This document shows positions 1 through 4,956 of a stretch of DNA of 5,625 bases, piece by piece (the stretch's first letter is position 1; every line of letters begins with the position of its first letter). The notes under the pieces are model-generated. The model had not been told where the DNA came from and did not search any database. It worked only from the letters and a program-made list of their open reading frames with translations. The position numbers were made by a program, and so were the translations under genes. Origin of the DNA: Acidimicrobiia bacterium. GTDB taxonomy: Bacteria > Actinomycetota > Acidimicrobiia > IMCC26256 > BP-133. Where the stretch lies: assembly GCA_025934385.1 (NCBI GenBank), contig JAICYE010000172.1, positions 1-5,625 on the forward strand. The letters run 5' to 3'.

Positions 1-87
1 CTGTCGGCCTTCCTCGACCGCTACGTGATCGGGCCCAAGGCCGGCCACCTCAACCAGCTCCGGGCGCTGGCGGCGCCGGGCGCCTGA
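1..87 (+). CDS. C-terminal end of an unidentified protein (partial)
   Basis: An open frame enters from the left edge and ends at TGA 85-87, giving the last 28 residues, including FLDRYVIGPKAGHLNQL and ending in AAPGA. The codons are strongly G/C-ending, as in the genes that follow, so this is very probably real coding sequence. I do not recognise the family from so short a tail. It stops only 3 nt before the ATG of the aryl-acid ligase and is therefore almost certainly in the same transcript. From the pathway inferred for the next two genes, a salicylyl-CoA 5-hydroxylase, a CoA-transferring partner or another gentisate-pathway enzyme would be expected here. That is an inference from context, not something visible in the residues. 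Confidence 0.7.
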   Translation: MSAFLDRYVIGPKAGHLNQLRALAAPGA

Positions 88-90
88 GCG

Positions 91-1791
91 ATGCTGCCCG
101 GCTGCGTACCGTTCCCGGCCGAGTCCGCCGAGCGCTACCGGCGGGAGGGCTACTGGCGGGGCGAGCGCCTCGGCGACCTCCTGCGCCGCTGGGCGGCGGC
201 CGGCGGTGACCGCATCGCCGTGACCGGCGCAACCCCGAACCCCGGCCGGTCCATGACGTACACCGAGCTCGACGCCGCCGCCGACCGGCTCGCCGCCGGG
301 CTGCGCCGCCTCGGGCTGCGCCGGGGCGACCGGGTGGTGGTGCAGCTGCCCAACGTCGTGGAGTTCCCGGCGGTGTGCTTCGGGCTGCTGCGGCTGGGAG
401 CGCTGCCGGTGTTCGCCCTGCCACCCCACCGCGAACACGAGATCGGCTACCTGGCCGAGCACTCCGAAGCCGTCGCCTACCTGGCCTGCGACACGTTCGG
501 GGGCTTCCGCTACGGCGAGCTGGGCCGGGCCGCCCGCAAGGCGTCGCCGCAGCTGCGGCACGTGCTACTGCTCGACGGGACCGACGACCCGGGGGCTTCA
601 TCAGCCTCCCCGGAGGCAGACGACGGCGTCGTCAACCTCCGCCGGCTGCTCGACGCTCCGCTCGACGAGGCCGAGGCCCGGGCGGCGGCCGACGCCGATC
701 CGCCCGACCCGGCCGACGTCGCCTTCTTCCTGCTGTCGGGCGGGACGACCGGGTTGCCCAAGCTCATCCCGAGGACGCACGACGACTACGCCTACAACGT
801 GTCGGCCTCGGCCGAGCTGTGCCGGCTCGGGCCGGACACCGTGTACCTGGTGGCCTTGCCGGCGGCCCACAACTTCCCCCTCGGCTGCCCCGGACTCATG
901 GGGACGCTGGCCGCCGGCGGGCGAGTGGTGATGGCGGCGAAGGCGTTGCCGGAGGACGCCATGGCCGTCGTGGAGGCCGAGCGGGTGACGATCACCGCGC
1001 TGGTGCCGGCGCTGGCCATCCGCTGGCTGGAGGTCCAGGCGCAGGCCGCAACCCCGTTCGATCTCTCCAGCCTCGAAGTGCTGCAGGTCGGCGGGGCCCG
1101 CCTCGTGCCCGAGGTGGCCCGCCGGATCGGTCCGGCCTTCGGCTGCCGGGTGCAGCAGGTGTTCGGAATGGCCGAAGGGCTCCTCAACTACACCCGGCTC
1201 GACGACCCCGCCGACGTCGTCGTCGAGACCCAGGGCCGGCCACTGTCGCCGGCCGACGAGATCCTCGTGGTCGGGCCCGACGGCGAAGCGGTGGCCGACG
1301 GCGAACCCGGCGAGCTCCTCACCCGGGGCCCCTACACGATCCGGGGCTACTACCGGGCCGACGCCCACAACGCCGCCGCCTTCACCGCCGACGGGTTCTA
1401 CCGCAGCGGCGACGTCGTCCGCCTCCACCGGTCCGGCAACCTCACCGTCGAAGGACGGGCCAAGGACCTCATCAACCGGGGCGGGGAGAAGATCTCCGCC
1501 GAGGAGATCGAGAACCTGCTGATCGCCCACCCGGCGGTGCGGGAGGCGGCGGCGGTGGCCATGCCCCACCCCGTCCTCGGCGAGCAGACCTGCGCCTACC
1601 TGGTGCTGCGGCCCGACGAGACGGTCGACCTGGCGGCGCTGTCGGCCTACCTCGACGGGCGGGGGGTGGCCCGGTTCAAGTGGCCGGAACGGATCGAGGT
1701 CGTCGACGCCCTGCCGGTGACCAACGTCGGCAAGGTCGACAAGAAGAAGCTGCGGGACGACATCGCCGAGAAGATGAAGGGAGGGTCATGA
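91..1791 (+). CDS. Aryl-acid AMP ligase of the DhbE/EntE family, probably salicylate-specific (SdgA-like)
   Basis: This 566-residue member of the ANL adenylating superfamily activates an aromatic acid with ATP to the acyl-AMP in the cytoplasm. It resembles Bacillus DhbE and E. coli EntE throughout. Visible motifs are the P-loop LLSGGTTGLPKLIPRTH (214-230), PAAHNFPLGCPG (257-268), QQVFGMAEGLLNYTRLDD (355-372), YRSGD (437-441), the hinge GRAKDLINRGGEKI (455-468) and catalytic Lys548 in NVGKVDKK. Aligned to DhbE, the pocket has Asn261 (Asn235), Cys266 (Ser240) and Leu365 (Val337). Cys and Leu at the last two sites are known from salicylate activators. The N-terminus matches DhbE from residue 1, which supports the ATG at 91. 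There is no clear Shine-Dalgarno, so translation is probably coupled to the gene ending at 87. It is slightly longer than DhbE (about 539) because of an Ala/Asp/Pro-rich insertion near 163-205. The overlap with a gentisate dioxygenase gene argues for catabolism (salicylate to salicylyl-AMP and then CoA). A siderophore-type dihydroxybenzoate ligase is the alternative. Confidence 0.93.
   Translation: MLPGCVPFPAESAERYRREGYWRGERLGDLLRRWAAAGGDRIAVTGATPNPGRSMTYTELDAAADRLAAGLRRLGLRRGDRVVVQLPNVVEFPAVCFGLLRLGALPVFALPPHREHEIGYLAEHSEAVAYLACDTFGGFRYGELGRAARKASPQLRHVLLLDGTDDPGASSASPEADDGVVNLRRLLDAPLDEAEARAAADADPPDPADVAFFLLSGGTTGLPKLIPRTHDDYAYNVSASAELCRLGPDTVYLVALPAAHNFPLGCPGLMGTLAAGGRVVMAAKALPEDAMAVVEAERVTITALVPALAIRWLEVQAQAATPFDLSSLEVLQVGGARLVPEVARRIGPAFGCRVQQVFGMAEGLLNYTRLDDPADVVVETQGRPLSPADEILVVGPDGEAVADGEPGELLTRGPYTIRGYYRADAHNAAAFTADGFYRSGDVVRLHRSGNLTVEGRAKDLINRGGEKISAEEIENLLIAHPAVREAAAVAMPHPVLGEQTCAYLVLRPDETVDLAALSAYLDGRGVARFKWPERIEVVDALPVTNVGKVDKKKLRDDIAEKMKGGS
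1777..1784 (+). promoter_or_regulatory. Ribosome binding site inside the ligase gene for the dioxygenase
   Basis: AAGGGAGG lies within the last ligase codons, 3 nt before the ATG at 1788 if measured from its GGAGG core. It supports that start and, with the ATGA overlap (1788-1791), indicates coupled translation of the two enzymes. Confidence 0.7.
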
Positions 1792-2840
1792 CCGACGCCC
1801 TCGACGAGTTCTACGGCGAGCTGCGCCGCCACCACCTCGAGGCGCTGTGGCGCATCAACACGACGATCATGCCCTTCGAGCCGAAGCCCCGGGCCCGGGC
1901 CTGGCTGTGGCGCCACGGCGACCTCGCCCGGCTGGCCGAGCTGGCCGGCAAGCTGGTGCCGATCGACCGGGGCGGCGACCGCCGGGTGCTGGCCGCCGTC
2001 AACCCCGGCCTGGCCGAGGCCTACGGCGATTCCGTCTACGGCGCGACCGCCACGCTGTGGGGAGCGGTGCAGTACCTCGGTCCCCACGAGTCGGCGCCGG
2101 GCCACCGCCACAGCCCGTCGGCGTTGCGGTTCGTGGTGGAGGGGTCGGGGGCGTGGACGACCGTTGACGGCGAACGGGTGCCGATGGCCCCCGGCGACCT
2201 CGTCCTCACGCCGGCCTACGCCTGGCACGACCACCAGAACGAGTCCGACGAGCCGATGTCGTGGTTCGACGGGCTCGACCTCCCGCTGGCCTGCTATCTC
2301 GACGCCCAGTTCTTCGAGTTCTACCCGTCGGGCGAGCTGCAGGTGCCGGGCTGCGGGGGGACGCCGCCGCCGGCCGGGGCCCGGCCGGGCGCCCGCTCGG
2401 CGCTCCTGCGCTATCCCTGGGCCGAGACCGAAGCGGCGCTCGAGGGCCGGCGGGCGCAGCCCGACGCCCACGACGACGTCCACATCCGGTTCACCAATCC
2501 GGCCACCGGCGGGCCGGTGCTGCCGACGCTCGACGCCACCATCCAGATGCTGCGGGCCGGGATCCGCACGCTGCCCCACCGCCACGTCCACTCCACCGTG
2601 TACCAGGTGTTCCGGGGGCGGGGGGAGACGATCGTCGACGGCGTCCGGTTCTCGTGGGAGCGGGGCGATCTCTTCGCCCTTCCGCCCTGGGTGGTGCACG
2701 AGCACTTCGCCCCCGACACCGATGCCGTGCTGTTCTCGATCACCGACGCCCCGGTGCTCGGGGTCCTCGGCCTGGAACGGGTGGTGGGCCTCGATGCCCG
2801 CCAGACGGTGACCGGCGACTTCGATCCCGGTACCCCCTGA
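1788..2840 (+). CDS. Gentisate 1,2-dioxygenase-type bicupin ring-cleavage enzyme (SdgD-like)
   Basis: The 350-residue protein has the usual length and two-cupin layout of gentisate 1,2-dioxygenases, which use Fe(II) and O2 to open gentisate to maleylpyruvate in the cytoplasm. The N-terminal cupin has GHRHSPSALRFVVEG (105-119) and WHDHQNE (146-152). His106, His108 and His147 match the three iron ligands of the family. The N-terminal lead WRINTTIMPFEPKP (21-34) is also typical. The C-terminal cupin keeps HRHVHSTVYQVFRGRG (264-279) and VVHEHFAP (302-309), giving a second His-rich site at 264/266/268 and 304/306. The start ATG at 1788 overlaps the ligase stop and follows a good ribosome binding site. 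A much longer in-frame opening upstream is only the shadow of the ligase gene. The related salicylate 1,2-dioxygenase and 1-hydroxy-2-naphthoate dioxygenase share this fold and cannot be excluded. The neighbouring salicylate-type ligase favours gentisate as substrate. It is the last gene of the operon. Confidence 0.9.
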   Translation: MTDALDEFYGELRRHHLEALWRINTTIMPFEPKPRARAWLWRHGDLARLAELAGKLVPIDRGGDRRVLAAVNPGLAEAYGDSVYGATATLWGAVQYLGPHESAPGHRHSPSALRFVVEGSGAWTTVDGERVPMAPGDLVLTPAYAWHDHQNESDEPMSWFDGLDLPLACYLDAQFFEFYPSGELQVPGCGGTPPPAGARPGARSALLRYPWAETEAALEGRRAQPDAHDDVHIRFTNPATGGPVLPTLDATIQMLRAGIRTLPHRHVHSTVYQVFRGRGETIVDGVRFSWERGDLFALPPWVVHEHFAPDTDAVLFSITDAPVLGVLGLERVVGLDARQTVTGDFDPGTP

Positions 2841-2864
2841 CGCCGCGACCCAGCTGGGGTCAGG
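2836..2864 (+). terminator. Possible hairpin terminator at the end of the catabolic operon
   Basis: CCTGAC (2836-2841) pairs exactly with GTCAGG (2859-2864). Alternatively GACCC (2847-2851) pairs with GGGTC (2857-2861) around an AGCTG loop. The structure overlaps the dioxygenase stop codon and precedes the next promoter, where transcription should end. There is no clean T-tract, so intrinsic termination is only a possibility. Confidence 0.35.
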
Positions 2865-2878
2865 CTGAGAGAAGCATC

Positions 2879-2908
2879 TTGGCACTTGGTGCCACTTCGG
2901 CGTAGGAT
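2879..2908 (+). promoter_or_regulatory. Predicted housekeeping-type promoter of the ABC permease gene
   Basis: TTGGCA (2879-2884) and TAGGAT (2903-2908) are separated by 18 bp and match the actinobacterial primary sigma factor consensus well. Transcription would begin near 2914-2916, leaving a leader of about 65 nt before the GTG at 2980. The site lies in the only substantial + strand intergenic gap upstream of the permease. It supports the permease as a separate transcription unit from the salicylate genes. Confidence 0.55.
2880..2894. promoter_or_regulatory. Palindrome over the -35 element, candidate operator
   Basis: TGGCAC (2880-2885), a TTG spacer and GTGCCA (2889-2894) form a perfect 6-bp inverted repeat that covers most of the -35 hexamer. 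A repressor bound here would block the promoter. Six-bp repeats are common by chance in GC-rich DNA, so only the position makes it notable. Confidence 0.35.
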
Positions 2909-2910
2909 GG

Positions 2911-2967
2911 CCCCCGGCTGGGAGCTTTTGCAATGCACGGGTGCCGCGGTCCATCACCAGCCGGGGG
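2911..2967 (+). repeat. 11-bp perfect inverted repeat in the leader of the permease gene
   Basis: CCCCCGGCTGG (2911-2921) is exactly complementary to CCAGCCGGGGG (2957-2967), with a 35-nt loop. The right arm ends at the first base of the ribosome binding site GGTGAGGT (2967-2974), so a stem in the mRNA could affect access to it. If transcription starts near 2915, the first bases of the left arm are not in the RNA and about 6-7 pairs remain. Function is inferred from position only. Confidence 0.4.
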
Positions 2968-2974
2968 GTGAGGT
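2967..2974 (+). promoter_or_regulatory. Ribosome binding site that decides the permease start
   Basis: GGTGAGGT sits 5 nt before the GTG at 2980. This selects that codon over the in-frame GTG at 2941 and the GTG at 2968, which falls inside the site itself. Confidence 0.6.
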
Positions 2975-2979
2975 CGCCA

Positions 2980-4206
2980 GTGACCATCGACAGCATTCGT
3001 GTCGCCCTGCGGGGCATGCTGGCCAACCGGATGCGCTCGCTGCTCACCATGCTCGGCATCCTGATCGGCACCGCCGCGGTGATCCTGCTCGTGGCGGTGG
3101 GGACGGGCATCTCGAACCTCGTCCAGGGCCAGATCGAAAAGCTCGGGTCGAACGCCGTCTACATCTTCCCGCAGCAGGGCAGCCGGGGCGGCCGGGACCG
3201 GGGCGGGACGAACGCCCGCCAGATCCGCCTGACCCAGAACGACGTCGACGCCCTGGCCGACAAGAGCCGGGCGCCCGACATCTCGGCGGTGGCGCCGACC
3301 GTGCAGACCGGCGTCACCGCCGTGGCCGACGGCACGACCTACGCCCTGTCGAACTTCACCGGTACGACCCCGGTCTATGCCCAGATCCGCAACGCCACCC
3401 TGTCCGCCGGCCGGTTCTTCGACGACAGCGACGAATCCAACCACGCCAAGGTGGCGGTGATCGGCCAGACGGTGGTGGAACACCTGTGGAACAAGGGGTT
3501 CAACCCCGTCGGGCAGCAGGTGGACTTCAACGGCATCCGGTTCCGGATCATCGGGATGCTGGAGAAAAAGGGATCGAGCGGCGTCGGCGACCAGGACGAC
3601 GTCGTCATCGCCCCGCTCACCACCGTGAAGGACTCCCTGGTCGGCAACGTCGACACCTATTCGCTCATCGCCGTCCAGGCCGCCTCCCGCCAGCAGACCG
3701 ACGCCGCCCAGTCCGAGGCCGTGGCGGTGCTGCGCGAGACGCACAAGCTCCGCCTCGGCCAGCCCCTCGACTTCCAGATCTTCAACCAGGCCAGCCTGCT
3801 CAACACCGGCAAGGCCGCCGCCCTCGTCTTCAGCCTGCTCCTCGCCGCCGTGGCCGCCATCTCGCTGTTCGTCGGCGGGATCGGGGTGATGAACATCATG
3901 CTGGTGACGGTGACCGAGCGCACCCGGGAGATCGGCATCCGCAAGGCCCTCGGCGCCCACAAGGTGGACATCCTCAGCCAGTTCCTCGTCGAAGCGGTCT
4001 TACTGGCGCTCATCGGCGGCGGCCTGGGCGTGGCCGTCGGCGTGGGCTTCGCCCAGCTGCACGTCGGCCCGCTCCGCCCGGTCGTCTCCCCCGCCTCGAT
4101 CCTCGTGTCCTTCGTCGTCTCGGCGCTGGTCGGCGTGTTCTTCGGCGCCTATCCGGCCAACCGCGCCGCCAAGCTCACACCCATCGAAGCCCTGCGCTTC
4201 GAGTAG
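2980..4206 (+). CDS. MacB/FtsX-type ABC transporter permease
   Basis: From the GTG at 2980 the protein has 408 residues, the usual size for separate MacB-type permeases. It has one N-terminal membrane segment (about 21-44, LLTMLGILIGTAAVILLVAV). A large extracytoplasmic MacB_PCD-like domain follows (about 45-270). A C-terminal FtsX domain holds three membrane segments (about 279-307, 333-358, 372-394). Family hallmarks are NRMRSLLTMLGILIG near the start, GGIGVMNIMLVTVTERTREI (299-318) followed by GIRKALGA, and the ending YPANRAAKLTPIEALRFE (391-408). Such permeases act in the cell membrane with a separate LolD/MacB-type ATPase and often an HlyD-like adaptor. They use mechanotransmission, exporting peptides, lipids or drugs or supporting envelope processes. 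No ATPase or adaptor gene is adjacent: upstream is the end of a catabolic operon and downstream a gene remnant. The partner must therefore be encoded elsewhere. Its own promoter and leader repeat suggest independent control. The substrate cannot be read from the sequence. Confidence 0.92.
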   Translation: MTIDSIRVALRGMLANRMRSLLTMLGILIGTAAVILLVAVGTGISNLVQGQIEKLGSNAVYIFPQQGSRGGRDRGGTNARQIRLTQNDVDALADKSRAPDISAVAPTVQTGVTAVADGTTYALSNFTGTTPVYAQIRNATLSAGRFFDDSDESNHAKVAVIGQTVVEHLWNKGFNPVGQQVDFNGIRFRIIGMLEKKGSSGVGDQDDVVIAPLTTVKDSLVGNVDTYSLIAVQAASRQQTDAAQSEAVAVLRETHKLRLGQPLDFQIFNQASLLNTGKAAALVFSLLLAAVAAISLFVGGIGVMNIMLVTVTERTREIGIRKALGAHKVDILSQFLVEAVLLALIGGGLGVAVGVGFAQLHVGPLRPVVSPASILVSFVVSALVGVFFGAYPANRAAKLTPIEALRFE

Positions 4207-4235
4207 CCGCCGGCCGGCCCGAGCGGGACGTCTCG

Positions 4236-4380
4236 GTGGCAGAACTCATCCACCGGATGTCTGACCAGAGCACGACACCGCTGCGCCAGGAGATGCGGCT
4301 GCGCCTTCACCGACCAGCTCAACGAGGCGGTGACGGCGGCCCGCGACATCCGGGACCACTTCCGGAACCGCCAGGGCTGA
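4236..4380 (+). pseudogene. Frame-broken remnant, N-terminus resembling an actinobacterial Holin-X family gene
   Basis: A GTG at 4236 opens a frame reading VAELIHRMSDQSTT and then PLRQEMRL. This resembles the start of small actinobacterial membrane proteins of the phage-holin superfamily III/Holin-X group, which begin with a similar EL-x6-Q-x5-RQE pattern. After about 4302 that frame turns into Pro/Arg/Gly-rich translation typical of a wrong frame. The frame shifted by one base then gives a plausible helical end, FTDQLNEAVTAARDIRDHFR, stopping at TGA 4378-4380. Joined, they make only about 47 residues with no membrane segments, so the middle of the gene seems lost. It lies 29 bp after the permease stop. 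Alternatives are an unrelated short gene with a sequencing error near 4302-4305, or chance. The family link is tentative. Confidence 0.4.
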
Positions 4381-4390
4381 GGCCGCTCAG
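4377..4390. terminator. Small hairpin between convergent genes
   Basis: CTGAG (4377-4381), a GCCG loop and CTCAG (4386-4390) form a short stem. It spans the stop codons of the + strand remnant and the minus-strand regulator. The location fits a bidirectional terminator, but the stem is only 5 bp and no T-tract follows on either strand. Confidence 0.25.
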
Positions 4391-4581
4391 GCTACGGCGC
4401 GGCGGCGTTGCATCCACCGCTGCAGGGCGAGCACATCGTCCTGCCGGTAGCGGCGATGACCGCCGAGAGTCCGGACGGTGACGAGCCGGCCGGCGGCTTC
4501 GAGATGGCGGAGCTGGCTGAGCCGGAGGCCGAGCAACCGGGCGGCCTCGCCGGGCCGCAGGATCGGCACCTCGTCATGCAT
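4387..4581 (-). CDS. Small BldC/MerR-like DNA-binding protein
   Basis: The 64-residue protein consists almost entirely of a winged helix-turn-helix. The helix-turn-helix is at about 8-33 (LRPGEAARLLGLRLSQLRHL), and the wing RTLGGHRRYRQDDV at 37-50 is nearly the same as in Streptomyces BldC. A basic tail (WMQRRRAVA) follows. BldC is a 68-residue developmental regulator that binds DNA cooperatively as head-to-tail monomers; MerR proteins share the fold but add a dimerising helix. This one lacks such a helix, so it is BldC-like in size. Its recognition region QLRHLEAAGRL has His-Leu where BldC has Arg-Trp, somewhat closer to MerR. It could also be an excisionase-type protein. The ATG at 4581 is chosen for the strong ribosome binding site 8 nt upstream. 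The gene lies 32 bp after a small minus-strand gene, probably in one transcript. Targets are unknown. Confidence 0.85.
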   Translation of the reverse strand: MHDEVPILRPGEAARLLGLRLSQLRHLEAAGRLVTVRTLGGHRRYRQDDVLALQRWMQRRRAVA

Positions 4582-4589
4582 CGTGTTCG

Positions 4590-4596
4590 ACCTCCC
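4590..4596 (-). promoter_or_regulatory. Ribosome binding site of the BldC-like gene
   Basis: On the minus strand GGGAGGT lies 8 nt before the ATG at 4581. It fixes that start over the out-of-frame ATG at 4577. Confidence 0.7.
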
Positions 4597-4613
4597 GTCG
4601 ATTGGTCACGGCG

Positions 4614-4793
4614 CTACGCGGCCGGACGCCGCTGGCCGGCGCAGTGCCCCGGCAGCTCGTCCCAACCGCACTGATGAGCATGCACGGCCGCCAGGCGCAG
4701 CGCCTTCGAGCGCTCCAGCCGCCGCCGTAGCCGGCGCATCGCCCGCTCCACCTTCACCGACACCGAACGGCCATCACCGGGGGGCACCATCAT
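4614..4793 (-). CDS. Small basic His/Cys-containing protein of unknown function
   Basis: The predicted product has 59 residues. After MMVPPGDGRS there is a strongly basic helix (about 13-33, including KVERAMRRLRRRLERSK). A short tail then carries His38, His40, Cys42, His50 and Cys51 (AVHAHQCGWDELPGHC), spaced as in a possible metal site. I do not recognise the family. Support for a real gene comes from three observations: a strong ribosome binding site (GGAGGTG) 5 nt before the ATG at 4793, mostly G/C third codon bases, and close spacing (32 bp) to the BldC-like gene on the same strand. An in-frame ATG at 4850 would add 19 residues but bypasses the ribosome binding site, so the shorter form is preferred. 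A nucleic-acid-binding partner of the downstream regulator is conceivable, but that is a guess. Confidence 0.6.
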   Translation of the reverse strand: MMVPPGDGRSVSVKVERAMRRLRRRLERSKALRLAAVHAHQCGWDELPGHCAGQRRPAA

Positions 4794-4798
4794 GAGGA

Positions 4799-4805
4799 CA
4801 CCTCC
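4799..4805 (-). promoter_or_regulatory. Ribosome binding site of the 59-residue gene
   Basis: Minus-strand GGAGGTG lies 5 nt before the tandem ATG ATG (4793 and 4790). It is the strongest argument for translation of this small gene and for the short form. Confidence 0.65.
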
Positions 4806-4818
4806 GACCCAGAGGATT

Positions 4819-4839
4819 GTTGGGGCCGCGCGTCCCAAC
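4819..4839. repeat. Inverted repeat upstream of the small-gene/BldC-like pair
   Basis: GTTGGG (4819-4824) and CCCAAC (4834-4839) form a perfect 6-bp stem with a 9-nt GC-rich loop. It lies about 25 bp upstream of the minus-strand start at 4793. It could be a leader hairpin or an operator. No independent evidence separates these from chance. Confidence 0.3.
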
Positions 4840-4956
4840 GTCCTGAACAACGGCGCAACACCGGTGCGCTTACGGGCGAAATGACCCGGAACGCAACAAA
4901 TCCCGAAAGTTCAACTGAGCGCGGTCATTGTCCGGCCCTGCCGCCACGCAGAGCGG

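Larger units (their letters stand above)
4794..4956 (-). other. Intergenic region expected to hold the promoter of the minus-strand pair
   Basis: This 163-bp stretch separates the Cys-rich gene (stop at 4957) from the small gene. Its part near 4870-4920 is clearly more AT-rich than its surroundings, as expected of a promoter region. On the minus strand it has TTGAAC and TTGTTG hexamers, but no -10 element at acceptable spacing that I would defend. No convincing open frame is seen on either strand. Confidence 0.4.

Noticed and set aside
375..1787. Long in-frame extension upstream of the dioxygenase
   Set aside because: It overlaps the ligase in another frame, is Arg/Gly/Pro-rich without motifs, and the dioxygenase family length and ribosome binding site fit ATG 1788.
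91..1791. Siderophore biosynthesis role for the DhbE-like ligase
   Set aside because: No carrier protein, NRPS or isochorismate gene is visible, the pocket residues are of salicylate type and the coupled gene is a ring-cleavage dioxygenase. Kept as an alternative because the upstream region is not visible.
2880..2894. TGGCAC as the -24 element of a sigma-54 promoter
   Set aside because: The -12 TTGC-type element is missing at the required spacing, and actinobacteria generally lack sigma-54.
2941..2979. Upstream GTG start for the permease at 2941
   Set aside because: The added residues do not look like the family N-terminus, and the ribosome binding site at 2967-2974 points to GTG 2980.
1647..3110. 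487-residue open frame on the minus strand across the ligase, dioxygenase and permease genes
   Set aside because: It is antisense to genes with clear family motifs and gives low-complexity Arg/Gly/His/Val translation, typical of antisense frames in GC-rich DNA.
4408..4795. Plus-strand open frames of 88 and 105 residues over the minus-strand pair
   Set aside because: They are antisense to the BldC-like gene and the small gene, have no ribosome binding site and show no recognisable domain.
4794..4850. N-terminal extension of the small basic protein to ATG 4850
   Set aside because: It would place the strong ribosome binding site inside the gene. The hydrophobic TILWVGGVL stretch is short and lies in what looks like leader sequence with an inverted repeat.
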